Below are positions 23,103 to 30,999 of a DNA stretch of 34,144 nucleotides, in pieces. The DNA lies in the NCBI GenBank assembly GCA_035707965.1, contig DASSTJ010000086.1, positions 1 to 34,144 of the forward strand. The letters are read 5' to 3'. The notes below the pieces were generated by a model. That model searched no databases. It was not told where the DNA came from and saw only the letters and a list, made by a program, of their open reading frames with translations. Position numbers and translations under genes: made by a program. This DNA is from DASSTJ01 sp035707965. Lineage in GTDB: Bacteria; Actinomycetota; Actinomycetes; Actinomycetales; Angustibacteraceae. The first letter of the stretch is position 1. Each line of letters begins with the position of its first letter.

Positions 23103-24436
23103 CGGATGTGGTCGCGGTACCACGCGAACGACGCTCGTGGCGTCCGCTGCTGGGTCGCGAAGTCGGTGTGCACCAGGCCGAACCGCTGGGTGACGCCCTC
23201 GGCCCACTCGACGTTGTCCAGGAGCGTCCAGACGTAGTAGCCGCGCACGTCGACGCCTTGGCGGACCGCCTCGGCGACGGCGTCGACGTGCGCCCGCAGG
23301 TAGGCGACGCGATCCGCGTCATCCAGCACCGGCGAGCCGTCGTCGGCAGCCTCGTCGGGGAAGGCGCAGCCGTTCTCCGTGACGTAGACCGGTGGCAGCG
23401 CGTCGCCGTAGTCGTCGCGCAGCCGCAGCAGCACCTGCGTCAGGCCCTCTGGCACGACGGCCCAGCCGAAGCCGGTGCGCGGGTAACCCTCCGGCGGCAC
23501 CACCTCGAGCGGCACCTCGCCCTCGACCGCCCGCACCGCGTTGACGCTGTAGTAGTTCACGCCGAGGGCGTCCAGCGGCGTGGCGATGACGTCGAGGTCC
23601 TCGTCTCGGGCGAACGGCGCGACCAGGGGCTGCAGCTCGTCGGGGTACCGGCCCAGCAGCAGGGGGTCGGTGAAGAGCCGGTTCTGCAGGACGTCGTAGA
23701 GGCCGGCCACGGCGACGTCCGCCTCGGAGTCGGACGCTGGGCGCGCCGGCGCGTAGCTGTTGACGGCCAGCACGGGGGACGAGGTGCGCCCGCGCACCGC
23801 CTGAGCCGCCAGGCCGTGCCCCAGCAGCAGGTGGTGCGCGACGCCGAAGACCTCGTCGAGCGGCAGCCGCAGGCCCGGGGCGTGCTCGCCGAGCAGGTGC
23901 CCGAGAACGGTGTGCTCGAACATCTCGTTCGTCGTCGCCCACAGGGCCACCCGGTCACCGAGTCGGCCGGCGACGACGTCCGCATAGGCACCGAGCCGGG
24001 CCGCGGTGTCACGGCTCTGCCATCCGCCCGCGTCCTGCGCCCACTGCGGTAGGTCCCAGTGGAACAGCGTGAGCATCGGTGCGATGCCGAGCTCGAGCAG
24101 GCCGTCGACGAGCCGGTCGTAGAAGTCCAGGCCGCGAGGCTCGACGACCCCGGGCCTGGGCTCGATCCGCGACCAGCTCGTCGAGAACCGGTACGAGGTC
24201 ACACCGAGGTCGGCCAGGAGCTGGAGGTCCTGCGGCCAGCGGCGGTAGTGGTCGCAGGCGGTCCGGGCTGCGGTCGTGCCCGGAGCACCGGGAGCGTCCG
24301 CCACCCGACCCGGCTCGGCGCTGAACGTGTCCCACACCGAGGGCGCCCGCCCGTCGTCCGCAAGCGCACCCTCGATCTGGAACGCCGACGTGGCAACCCC
24401 CCACTGCAACCCCGCGGGCCACACGACGTCCCCCAC
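23078..24436 (-). CDS. GH1 beta-glucosidase
   Basis: A 452-residue family 1 glycoside hydrolase, cytoplasmic (no signal peptide), hydrolysing beta-glucosides or related disaccharides. The N-terminal GH1 signature FQIEGA...SVWDTF is present, as are FHWDLPQW, the acid/base segment WATTNEMF (Glu171) and the nucleophile segment YVTENG (Glu354). A C-terminal WTLLDNVEWAEG...RFGLVHTDF completes the barrel. The residue after the acid/base Glu is Met where the family normally has Pro (TxNEP), which may tune specificity; the Glu itself is kept. It starts at a GTG 7 bp after the stop of the upstream SpoIIE-type gene, so the two are probably co-transcribed. No good ribosome site is seen. It is convergent and overlapping with the MFS sugar transporter. 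Confidence 0.93.
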   Translation of the reverse strand: MGDVVWPAGLQWGVATSAFQIEGALADDGRAPSVWDTFSAEPGRVADAPGAPGTTAARTACDHYRRWPQDLQLLADLGVTSYRFSTSWSRIEPRPGVVEPRGLDFYDRLVDGLLELGIAPMLTLFHWDLPQWAQDAGGWQSRDTAARLGAYADVVAGRLGDRVALWATTNEMFEHTVLGHLLGEHAPGLRLPLDEVFGVAHHLLLGHGLAAQAVRGRTSSPVLAVNSYAPARPASDSEADVAVAGLYDVLQNRLFTDPLLLGRYPDELQPLVAPFARDEDLDVIATPLDALGVNYYSVNAVRAVEGEVPLEVVPPEGYPRTGFGWAVVPEGLTQVLLRLRDDYGDALPPVYVTENGCAFPDEAADDGSPVLDDADRVAYLRAHVDAVAEAVRQGVDVRGYYVWTLLDNVEWAEGVTQRFGLVHTDFATQQRTPRASFAWYRDHIRQATDRTR

Positions 24437-24443
24437 GACCCGC

Positions 24444-26207
24444 TCAGACGCGCGTCAGGGTGAACAGGCAGAGGTCGTCGCGCAGGCCCTCGCCGGCGCG
24501 CGCGACGAGGTCGCTCGCGATGCGCGAGGCGAGGTCGTCCGGATCGGCCCCCTCGCTGGCCAGGAGCCGGGTCAGCCGCGACTGGCCCAGCTCCTCGCCG
24601 GTGGACAGGCGGGCCTCGGTGGCGCCGTCCGTGTAGAGCATCAGCGTGTCGCCCGGGTCGAGTGTCGCCTCGACCGTCTCGAGGTGCAGCTCGGGCAGCA
24701 GGCCGATCAACGTGCCCTCGCAGCTGAGGGCCTCGACCTTGCCGTCCAAGCGCCGCACGAGCGCCGGTGGGTGACCGCCCGAGACCAGGCGCAAGGTCAG
24801 AGGCGTGCCGTCGTCCGACTGGCCGGAGTCGGCGCCGGGCCGAGGTGCCAGGAACGTCGCGACGACGATCGTGGTGAAGCGGGGGCTCCAGTCCTCGGCG
24901 AGGACGACCTCGTTGAGCCGGGTCAGGGCGGTCGCCGGGTCGTCGGTCTCGGCGGCGATCGCCCGGAGCGAGTACCGGACGGCGCCGGCCAGCGCGGCCG
25001 CTTCCGGTCCCTTTCCGCAGACGTCGCCGAGCACGACCCACCAGCGATCGGGACTCGTGCGGAAGACGTCGTAGTAGTCGCCGCCGATGTCGACGCCGGC
25101 GGTGCCCGACCGGTAGTGCGCCGACAGCTGCAGACCGTCGATCCGCGGCAGGTGCGCCGGCACGAGGCTCTGCTGGAGCACCCGCGCGGTCGTCTGCAGC
25201 CGGTCGTGCATGCGGGCCTTGACGACGGCCGAGCCGGCGCGGATGCCGAACTCGCGAGCGAGGTTGACGTCCTCCTCGTCGAGCTGTCGGCCGTTGCTGG
25301 AGGCGAGGAGCATGACGCCGACGCCGCGTCCGAAGGCCTGCAGGGGCACCGCCAGGTAGGAGGTGAGGTTCAGCGACCGCAGGAGCCGCAGGTGCTCCTC
25401 GTCGTGCGCCGACGCCTCGATGACCTCGTCCGGGATCTGCCGCACGAACAGCGGTTCCAGCGTGCGCATCAGGTGCTGCGCCTCCGGGTTGCGAGGGTCG
25501 CCCGGGTAGCGCTCCTGGATCTTCTTCACGGTGGCGACCATCTCCGGGTCGCGGTGCGCCAGCGCGGCCAGGTGGACGACGCCGTCCTCCCGCACGTCGA
25601 CGACGCACCAGTCGGCCATCTCCGTGATCGCGAGGTCGGCGATCTGCTGGAGGGTCGCGTCCAGGTCGAGCGGGGTGTCGACGAGCACCGAGACGCGGGC
25701 CATCATCTCGATGCGGCGCTGCGCGGCCCGGACGGCGTTGCGCGCGAGGTCCTCCGCGTCCATCGCGGCAGCGCGCTCGAGCTCGGCCTGCCGGCGCTCA
25801 CTGACGTCGACCGCCACCCCGAACAGCTCGGCCGGGTCGCCCTGCTCGTCCAGCAGCAGCTGGGCGGTCGAGCGGAACCACCGGACGCTCCCGTTGGGAA
25901 GCAGCACCCGGTGCTCCAGCTCGTTGCCGGGTGCACGGTCGTCCAGGGTCCGGCGGATCGACGCCTCCACCTCGGCCCGGTCGTCCGGGTGCACGCGCGA
26001 CAGGTAGGTCGGGTACGACCCGTCGAACTCGCCCGGCCCGAAGCCGAACAGCTCGCACATGGAGGCGTCCCAGTCGACCAGCCCACTGGTGATGTCCCAG
26101 CGCCACGTGCCGACGCGACCGGCCCGCAGGGCCATCTCGAACCGTTGACGAACAGAGCGGTCGGTGGCGTCCTCCGCCACGTCCCCCCGGTCCTGCGCTT
26201 GCGTCAT
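24444..26207 (-). CDS. PAS-GAF-SpoIIE protein phosphatase
   Basis: A 587-residue soluble signalling protein. A PAS domain of the PAS_3 type (about 24-140) ends in GVAVDVSERRQAELE. A GAF domain (about 180-335) follows, then a SpoIIE/PP2C phosphatase domain (about 350-587) with metal-binding GGDYYD (about 375), GDVCGKGPEAA, SGGHPP, LMLYTDG and the terminal DDLCLFTL. Such proteins dephosphorylate anti-sigma-factor antagonists in partner-switching stress pathways (family knowledge). No anti-sigma or STAS gene is in the window, so the target is unknown. I chose the ATG at 26207, with GAGGGG a few nt upstream. An in-frame GTG at 26225 is an alternative. It precedes the GH1 gene by 7 bp, an unexpected operon partner. 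Confidence 0.9.
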   Translation of the reverse strand: MTQAQDRGDVAEDATDRSVRQRFEMALRAGRVGTWRWDITSGLVDWDASMCELFGFGPGEFDGSYPTYLSRVHPDDRAEVEASIRRTLDDRAPGNELEHRVLLPNGSVRWFRSTAQLLLDEQGDPAELFGVAVDVSERRQAELERAAAMDAEDLARNAVRAAQRRIEMMARVSVLVDTPLDLDATLQQIADLAITEMADWCVVDVREDGVVHLAALAHRDPEMVATVKKIQERYPGDPRNPEAQHLMRTLEPLFVRQIPDEVIEASAHDEEHLRLLRSLNLTSYLAVPLQAFGRGVGVMLLASSNGRQLDEEDVNLAREFGIRAGSAVVKARMHDRLQTTARVLQQSLVPAHLPRIDGLQLSAHYRSGTAGVDIGGDYYDVFRTSPDRWWVVLGDVCGKGPEAAALAGAVRYSLRAIAAETDDPATALTRLNEVVLAEDWSPRFTTIVVATFLAPRPGADSGQSDDGTPLTLRLVSGGHPPALVRRLDGKVEALSCEGTLIGLLPELHLETVEATLDPGDTLMLYTDGATEARLSTGEELGQSRLTRLLASEGADPDDLASRIASDLVARAGEGLRDDLCLFTLTRV

Positions 26208-26343
26208 CAGACCCCTCGCCGTCACAGCACGTCACCGTGCGTTGCCTACTGTGCCCTATTCGACGGCTCCGGCGCACGAATCCAGGGTGGTCACCTCGGG
26301 CGAGGGCCGGTCCGCTGACGCGGTCTGCCCGCCCCATGAACTC

Positions 26344-26405
26344 GAACTTGGTCAACCTTGTGCACGCCAAGAGCGCGTTTGCCGTACACGAGGTTGACTA
26401 AGTTC
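26344..26405. repeat. 62-bp imperfect inverted repeat, AT-richer than its surroundings
   Basis: Arms at 26344-26366 and 26383-26405 (23 nt each) match at 20 positions around a 16-nt loop. Two of the three differences are transitions that still give G-U pairs in a plus-strand transcript. Recognisable cores are GGTCAACCTTG on the left and CGAGGTTGACT on the right. The element is roughly half AT in a window near 73% GC. It starts 9 nt beyond the stop of the DUF1360 gene, so it may be that gene's terminator, but no T-run follows on the minus strand. It may alternatively be a dispersed repeat. The rest of the 207-bp gap shows nothing recognisable. Confidence 0.7.
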
Positions 26406-26414
26406 CGGCACGGG

Positions 26415-27017
26415 TCAGGTCTCTTCTTGGGCCTTCTTCTCGGCGCGCTCGAGGGCCGAGTAGGCGAAGTGCAGGACGTCGGCACCGGCCACCGCTGTGA
26501 ACGTCGACGTGATGTGCCGGGTGACCGTCGGGGCGATCAGCTGCCCCGCGACCAAGGCGGTGGCGCACCACTGGGCCAGGCAGAAGGGGCAGCTCACCAG
26601 CTCGCCGACCGCGTGGCCGAGCTGCTCGTGCTCCCGGTCAGGGGCCACCTCCTCGTTGACCTCTGACGGCAGGCCAGGGCCCGTGTACCGGGTGAACGCC
26701 GCGCGCATGGGGCTCGTCACCGCGTCCTTGGCGAGGGTACGGCTGAGGCGGTGCGTGGCCACCGTGATGAGCAGCAGGTCCCGCGTCGTGATCCGCCCCT
26801 CCCCGCGACGCCGCGCGATGATGCCGAGCGTCAGCGCCCCCACGCTGTATGTCGTGCTGAGCGCCAGGTAGCCCAGCAGCGGTCGGGGCTTGCCGTGCGC
26901 GTACCTCTGCTGGGTCCGCGCGATCCGTGACCGCAGCGCCTTCGGGAGGAACGGCGGCGCCACCGGGTGCATGACGTGCTCGTGCTGGGGATGGGACGCG
27001 TCGCTCGGCTGGCTCAT
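26415..27017 (-). CDS. DUF1360-family membrane protein
   Basis: A 200-residue protein of the DUF1360 family (YjcA-like), known only by sequence. It has a hydrophilic His/Pro-rich N-terminus. One hydrophobic segment lies at about 48-67 (LLGYLALSTTYSVGALTLGI). The conserved block THRLSRTLAKDAVTSPMRAAFT follows, then the Cys pair in HAVGELVSCPFCLAQW and a further hydrophobic stretch. The CPFC motif suggests a metal site or disulfide, but no activity has been assigned. The ATG at 27017 is preceded by TAAGCC (plus-strand 27024-27029) at 6 nt with no ribosome site, so a leaderless transcript is likely. It is divergent from the HMG-CoA lyase gene, 73 bp away. Confidence 0.8.
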   Translation of the reverse strand: MSQPSDASHPQHEHVMHPVAPPFLPKALRSRIARTQQRYAHGKPRPLLGYLALSTTYSVGALTLGIIARRRGEGRITTRDLLLITVATHRLSRTLAKDAVTSPMRAAFTRYTGPGLPSEVNEEVAPDREHEQLGHAVGELVSCPFCLAQWCATALVAGQLIAPTVTRHITSTFTAVAGADVLHFAYSALERAEKKAQEET

Positions 27018-27078
27018 GCTCGCGGCTTACCCGAGCCCGGCGGACGCATGCGACGACCTCGGCCGTGTCGCGTGCCGC

Positions 27079-27084
27079 TACCGT
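27079..27084 (+). promoter_or_regulatory. Putative -10 box of a leaderless HMG-CoA lyase transcript
   Basis: TACCGT ends 6 nt before the GTG at 27091. The adjacent GGAGG (27086-27090) touches the start codon and is too close to act as a ribosome site. The same hexamer and spacing precede the kinase gene at 4376. Confidence 0.45.
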
Positions 27085-27090
27085 CGGAGG

Positions 27091-28029
27091 GTGCGCTCCC
27101 CCCACGTCGTCGCCCTGCCCGGACTGCCCGACCGCGTCACCGTCTACGAGGTCGGCGTGCGGGACGGGTTGCAGAACGAGAAGACGGTCGTGCCGGTCGA
27201 GATCAAGGCTGAGCTGGTGCGTCGGCTCGTCGCGGCCGGGTCGCGCGCCGTCGAGCTGACGAGCTTCGTGCACCCTCGCTGGGTGCCCCAGCTGGCCGAC
27301 GCCGAGCAGCTGCTCGCCGAGCTCGGCTCGCTGCGGGACGGTCCGCTCGCGGGCGTCCGCGCCCCCGTGCTGGTGCCCAACCTCACCGGGCTGCAGCGGG
27401 CCCTCGCGCACGACGTGCGCGAGGTCGCCGTCTTCGTCAGCGCCACCGAGTCCTTCGCGCGGAAGAACCTCAACCGCACGAGGCAGCAGGCGCTGGACAT
27501 GTCCGCCGAGGTCGTCCACGAAGCGACGGCGGCGGACGTAGCGGTGCGGGGCTACGTGTCCATGTGCTTCGGCGACCCCTGGGAGGGGGACGTCGACCCA
27601 GCGGCGGTCGTGGACGTCGTCCGGACCCTGCGGGAGCAGGGCTGCCACGAGATCTCGCTCGGCGACACGATCGGCGTCGCCACCGCGGGCCACGTCGTCG
27701 CGCTGCTCGACGCGCTCTCCGACGCCGGGGTGCCGCGGTCCGCGCTCGCCGTGCACTTCCACGACACCTACGGGCAGGCGCTCGCGAACACGCTCGTCGC
27801 GCTGCAGAACGGCATCACGGTCGTGGACGCCTCGGCCGGCGGGCTCGGCGGCTGCCCGTTCGCGCAGTCGGCCACCGGCAACCTCGCCACGGAGGATCTC
27901 GTCTGGATGCTGCACGGCCTCGGCATCGAGACCGGGATCGACCTGTCGGCGCTGGTCGGTACGAGCGTCTGGCTCAGCGAGCAGATGGGGCGACCGAGCC
28001 CGTCGCGCGCTGTCCGCGCCCTGGCGTAG
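27091..28029 (+). CDS. Hydroxymethylglutaryl-CoA lyase
   Basis: A 312-residue TIM-barrel enzyme of the DRE-TIM metallolyase family, splitting HMG-CoA into acetoacetate and acetyl-CoA (end of leucine breakdown). Visible motifs are VYEVGVRDGLQNE (18-30, with catalytic Arg24 and metal-binding Asp25), SLGDTIGVA, the metal-ligand motif HFHDTYGQALAN and the signature SAGGLGGCPFAQSATGN with catalytic Cys255. These separate HMG-CoA lyase from homocitrate and isopropylmalate synthases. I chose the GTG at 27091 for the family start. The frame is open back to 26890, but that stretch is not lyase-like. No other leucine-degradation genes are nearby. It converges on marR with a 15-bp gap. Confidence 0.93.
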   Translation: MRSPHVVALPGLPDRVTVYEVGVRDGLQNEKTVVPVEIKAELVRRLVAAGSRAVELTSFVHPRWVPQLADAEQLLAELGSLRDGPLAGVRAPVLVPNLTGLQRALAHDVREVAVFVSATESFARKNLNRTRQQALDMSAEVVHEATAADVAVRGYVSMCFGDPWEGDVDPAAVVDVVRTLREQGCHEISLGDTIGVATAGHVVALLDALSDAGVPRSALAVHFHDTYGQALANTLVALQNGITVVDASAGGLGGCPFAQSATGNLATEDLVWMLHGLGIETGIDLSALVGTSVWLSEQMGRPSPSRAVRALA

Positions 28030-28044
28030 CCGGTCCGGCCGGGT

Positions 28045-28494
28045 TCAGTCGGCCCGCAGCGCCTCGACCAGGTCCACGAGCGCGGGCACCGCGGCCCGAA
28101 GTGCACGCCGGCGGTCGTCCGGCAGACGCTCGATCCCCTTGCTGAGCAACGCGTCTCGACGGGTGCGCAGGCTGGTGAGCAGCTCGCGGCCGCTCGCGGT
28201 CGGTGCGATGCGCGTCGCGCGACCGTCCTCTGGGTCGGGCCGGCGCTCGACGAACCCGGACGACTCCAGGGCGTCGACCGTGCGCGAGGTGGTGGACGGC
28301 GTCACGCCCTCGCGTGCGGCGAGGTCGCCGAGCCGCAGGGCTCCCGCCTCCTCGAGGTTCGCCAGCGCTGACAGCTGGGACGGCGTGACACCGGCGGCGC
28401 TGCTGTGCCGCAGCTCGCGCGCGAGACGGCCGAGCGCGAGCCGCAGCTGAGCGGCCAGGACGACGGGGTCAGCGGACGGCGCCGCGCTGCTCAC
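28045..28494 (-). CDS. MarR-family regulator
   Basis: A 149-residue winged-helix repressor of the MarR family. The recognition region LGDLAAREGVTPSTTSRTVDALESSGFVERRPDPEDGRATRIAPT is the classical MarR helix-turn-helix plus wing (about 60-105), flanked by dimerisation helices. It starts with a GTG overlapping the stop of the upstream efflux-pump gene as GTGA, so pump and regulator share one transcript. The likely operator is the 8-6-8 palindrome at 30255-30276 next to the operon's -10 box, giving autorepression relieved by a small phenolic or drug ligand (family behaviour; ligand unknown). Confidence 0.92.
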   Translation of the reverse strand: MSSAAPSADPVVLAAQLRLALGRLARELRHSSAAGVTPSQLSALANLEEAGALRLGDLAAREGVTPSTTSRTVDALESSGFVERRPDPEDGRATRIAPTASGRELLTSLRTRRDALLSKGIERLPDDRRRALRAAVPALVDLVEALRAD

Positions 28495-30206
28495 GGCGTG
28501 TCCTCGTGCACGTAGCGGGCGCCGCGCAGCGCGCTCGCTGCCGAGGCGACGAGCGTCATGCCGATCGCGAGCGCGAAGACGATGACCAGCCCGTGGTGGA
28601 ACGGCCCTTCGATCAGCTGGGGGAAGAACTGGTGCCCGGTGAGCGCGCTGCGGTCGGACGCGGTCAGCGACCCCAGCACGTCGGGCCCGAGGAGCGTCCG
28701 CATGGGGTTGTAACCGAGGAACGCCGCGAAGAGCGTGGCCACGGGCGGTGCCTGCGCGACCTGGGCAGCCACCTGGTCGGGCACGTGGTGGGCCAGCAGG
28801 CCGTGGTCGAGCGTGGACGGCAGCGTGGCAGCGAGCCCGATGATCATGAGCGAGAAGAAGAGCCCGATCGACAGCGTCGCGCCGGAGTTGAAGAACGTGC
28901 CGCGCATGCCGGCCGCCACCCCCCGTCGTCCGGCCGGGACGCTGTTCATGATCGCTGTCGAGTTCGGCGACGAGAACAGCCCGGAGCCGATGCCGTTCAA
29001 GGCGATCAGCAGGGCGAACGCCCAGTACGGGAAGTCCGTCGGCAGCAGGAGCAGCCCGGCGAAGCTCACGCCGGTGAGCAGGAGGCCGCCGGTCGCGAAG
29101 GCGCGAGCGCCGTGCCGGTCCGACAGGGCGCCCGAGAGCGGCCCCGCGACGAGGAAGGCCAGGGTGAGCGGCACGAGGTAGATGCCGGCCCACAGCGGCG
29201 TGCTCTCGAAGCTGAACCCGTGCAGCGGCAACCAGATGCCCTGCAGCCAGATGATGAGCATGAACTGCAGCCCGCCGCGGGCGATCGCTGCCAGCCACCC
29301 GGCGAGGTTGCCGGCCACGAACGCGCGGATGCGGAACAGCGACAGGTCGAACATCGGCGCCTCGACGCGCGTCTCGACGACGCAGAACACCGCGAGCAGC
29401 CCCGTGCCGCCGACCAGCGCGACGAGGACCCACGGGTTGGTCCAGCCCATGTCGTGCCCGCTGTAGGGCTGGATCCCGTACGTGATTCCGGTGAGGACGG
29501 CGGTCAGGCCCACGCCGAACAGCACGTTGCCCCACCAGTCCACCCGGGCCTGGGTGCGGATGCCCTGCTCGTGCAGCGACAGGTACGACCAGATGGTGCC
29601 GGCGATGCCCACCGGCACGGAGACGAGGAACACCAGGCGCCAGTCGACCTCGGCCAGCACACCGCCGAGGATGAGCCCGAGGAAGCTGCCGGCGATCGCC
29701 GCCACCTGGTTGACTCCCAGTGCGAGGCCGCGGCGGTCCGCGGGAAACGCGTCGGTGAGGATCGCCGTCGAGTTGGCGAAGATCATGGCGCCGCCGACGC
29801 CCTGCACGACGCGCCAGATGATCAGCCAGAGTGCCCCGGGGCCGCCAGTCAGCGGATCGACGAAGAGCGCGATCGACGCGACGGTGAACACCACGAAGCC
29901 GAGGTTGTAGACCCTGACCCGGCCGTAGATGTCGCCGAGGCGGCCCAGCGACACGACGAGCACCGCTGTGACGAGCAGGAAGCCCATGAGCATCCACAGC
30001 AGGTAGCTGACGTTGCCGGGGGCCAGGGGGTCGAGCGAGATGCCGCGGAAGATCGCGGGCAGCGAGATGAGCACGATCGACGAGTTGATCGTCGCCATCA
30101 GCATGCCGAGGGTCGTGTTCGACAGCGCCACCCAGCGGTAGCGCGGGCTGTCGGCGGCAACGCGAGGTTCGCGGCGGCGCGTCGCGGGCTCTCGGACGTC
30201 GGTCAT
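28491..30206 (-). CDS. DHA2-family MFS efflux pump (14 TM)
   Basis: A 571-residue membrane antiporter of the DHA2 drug/H+ family. About 14 helices are predicted. It has LGRLGDIYGRVRVYNLGF (motif A), RVVQGVGGAMIFANSTAIL (motif B region) and GSFLGLILGGVLAEVDWRLVFLVSVPVG (motif C and following), with a second-half motif-A-like loop LSGALSDRHGARAFATG. An extracytoplasmic loop near the C-terminus is unusually long (about 470-540). The ATG at 30206 has GAGGAG upstream at short spacing. It shares a transcript with the overlapping marR gene. The neighbouring pca and phthalate-type genes make export of an aromatic acid one possibility, but a drug or dye is equally likely. Confidence 0.9.
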   Translation of the reverse strand: MTDVREPATRRREPRVAADSPRYRWVALSNTTLGMLMATINSSIVLISLPAIFRGISLDPLAPGNVSYLLWMLMGFLLVTAVLVVSLGRLGDIYGRVRVYNLGFVVFTVASIALFVDPLTGGPGALWLIIWRVVQGVGGAMIFANSTAILTDAFPADRRGLALGVNQVAAIAGSFLGLILGGVLAEVDWRLVFLVSVPVGIAGTIWSYLSLHEQGIRTQARVDWWGNVLFGVGLTAVLTGITYGIQPYSGHDMGWTNPWVLVALVGGTGLLAVFCVVETRVEAPMFDLSLFRIRAFVAGNLAGWLAAIARGGLQFMLIIWLQGIWLPLHGFSFESTPLWAGIYLVPLTLAFLVAGPLSGALSDRHGARAFATGGLLLTGVSFAGLLLLPTDFPYWAFALLIALNGIGSGLFSSPNSTAIMNSVPAGRRGVAAGMRGTFFNSGATLSIGLFFSLMIIGLAATLPSTLDHGLLAHHVPDQVAAQVAQAPPVATLFAAFLGYNPMRTLLGPDVLGSLTASDRSALTGHQFFPQLIEGPFHHGLVIVFALAIGMTLVASAASALRGARYVHEDTP

Positions 30207-30254
30207 GGGCTCCTCGTCGTCGGCTCGTGGGTGCGGCGCCAGGGGCCCGCCACC

Positions 30255-30282
30255 CGTTAGTTTCGCTCAACCAACGATTATG
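30255..30282 (-). promoter_or_regulatory. Promoter -10 and MarR-type operator of the efflux operon
   Basis: On the minus strand CATAAT (30277-30282) matches the -10 consensus at 5 of 6 positions. Directly next to it is an imperfect palindrome with 8-nt half-sites CGTTAGTT (30255-30262) and AACCAACG (30269-30276), complementary at 7 of 8 and spaced by 6 nt. A repressor bound there would cover the start point. No good -35 is visible. Confidence 0.6.
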
Positions 30283-30330
30283 CCCGCGCTCGGTCCGCGT
30301 CGCCTGTCCGCCTCGGTGGTCGGTGACGGC

Positions 30331-30999
30331 TCAGAGATCGAAGAACACCGTCTCGTCCTGGCCCTGGAGGCGGATGTCGAGGCGGACGTCGACGTCCGGC
30401 CCGGGTGGCGCGTCGGGCGGCACGTCCTCCCGCCGCACCGCGACCAGGGTGGCCCGTCGGTGGCGTGGCACCGCTGCGAGCACGACGTCGTCGCAGTGGT
30501 CGTCGTCGGGGAAGTACAGGCGGGTCACGACGCGGTCGAGCATGCCCCGGGCCATCACCGTGACGTCCAGGTGCGGGGCTTCGGTGCTGCCGTCAGCCGC
30601 CGGCACCGCGCCCGGCTTGAGCGTGAGCACCTGCCAGTGGCCGGACTCGTTCGTGCTCGACCGGCCGAACCCGCGGAAGCCGGGCACCGAGCTGGCGCTG
30701 GCTCCTCGGGGGTCGTCCGGGTGGTCGAACCGCCCGTCCGGGTCGGCCTGCCAGGTCTCCACGACACCGTCCGGCACCGGTTCGCCCTGGCCGTCGAGCA
30801 GCACGCCGCCGACCCGCACGGCACCGGGCGTGCCGACGGGCACCACCTGCTCGCCGTCCGCCCAGTCGAGCGCGATCGACAGGAACGGCCCCACCGTCTG
30901 GGACGCGGACAGCGGCAGGCGGCTGCCGTCCAGCGGGGCGCCGAAGCTCGTCAGCGCCGGCTCGGGCCCCGGCGCTGGCGCCGGCGGCACGTCACTCAT
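30331..30999 (-). CDS. pcaG: Protocatechuate 3,4-dioxygenase alpha subunit
   Basis: A 222-residue intradiol dioxygenase subunit. It shows the alpha-chain opening PLSASQTVGPFLSIAL, the conserved GGVLLDGQGEPVPDGVVETWQADPDGRF, and GFGRSSTNESGHWQVLTLKPG followed by APHLDVTVMARGMLDRVVTRLYFPDD. With PcaH it opens protocatechuate to beta-carboxy-cis,cis-muconate. As expected for alpha chains, the Fe-ligand Tyr/His set is not complete here; the iron is held by PcaH. The ATG at 30999 lies inside the end of pcaH (8-bp overlap). It is the last gene of pcaI-J-H-G in this window. No pcaB, pcaC/L or pcaF follows it. Confidence 0.94.
   Translation of the reverse strand: MSDVPPAPAPGPEPALTSFGAPLDGSRLPLSASQTVGPFLSIALDWADGEQVVPVGTPGAVRVGGVLLDGQGEPVPDGVVETWQADPDGRFDHPDDPRGASASSVPGFRGFGRSSTNESGHWQVLTLKPGAVPAADGSTEAPHLDVTVMARGMLDRVVTRLYFPDDDHCDDVVLAAVPRHRRATLVAVRREDVPPDAPPGPDVDVRLDIRLQGQDETVFFDL

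Noticed and set aside
26890..27090. N-terminal extension of the HMG-CoA lyase frame
   Set aside because: It overlaps the DUF1360 gene on the other strand and encodes Cys/Trp/Arg-rich sequence unlike the family. The family start and promoter spacing point to 27091.
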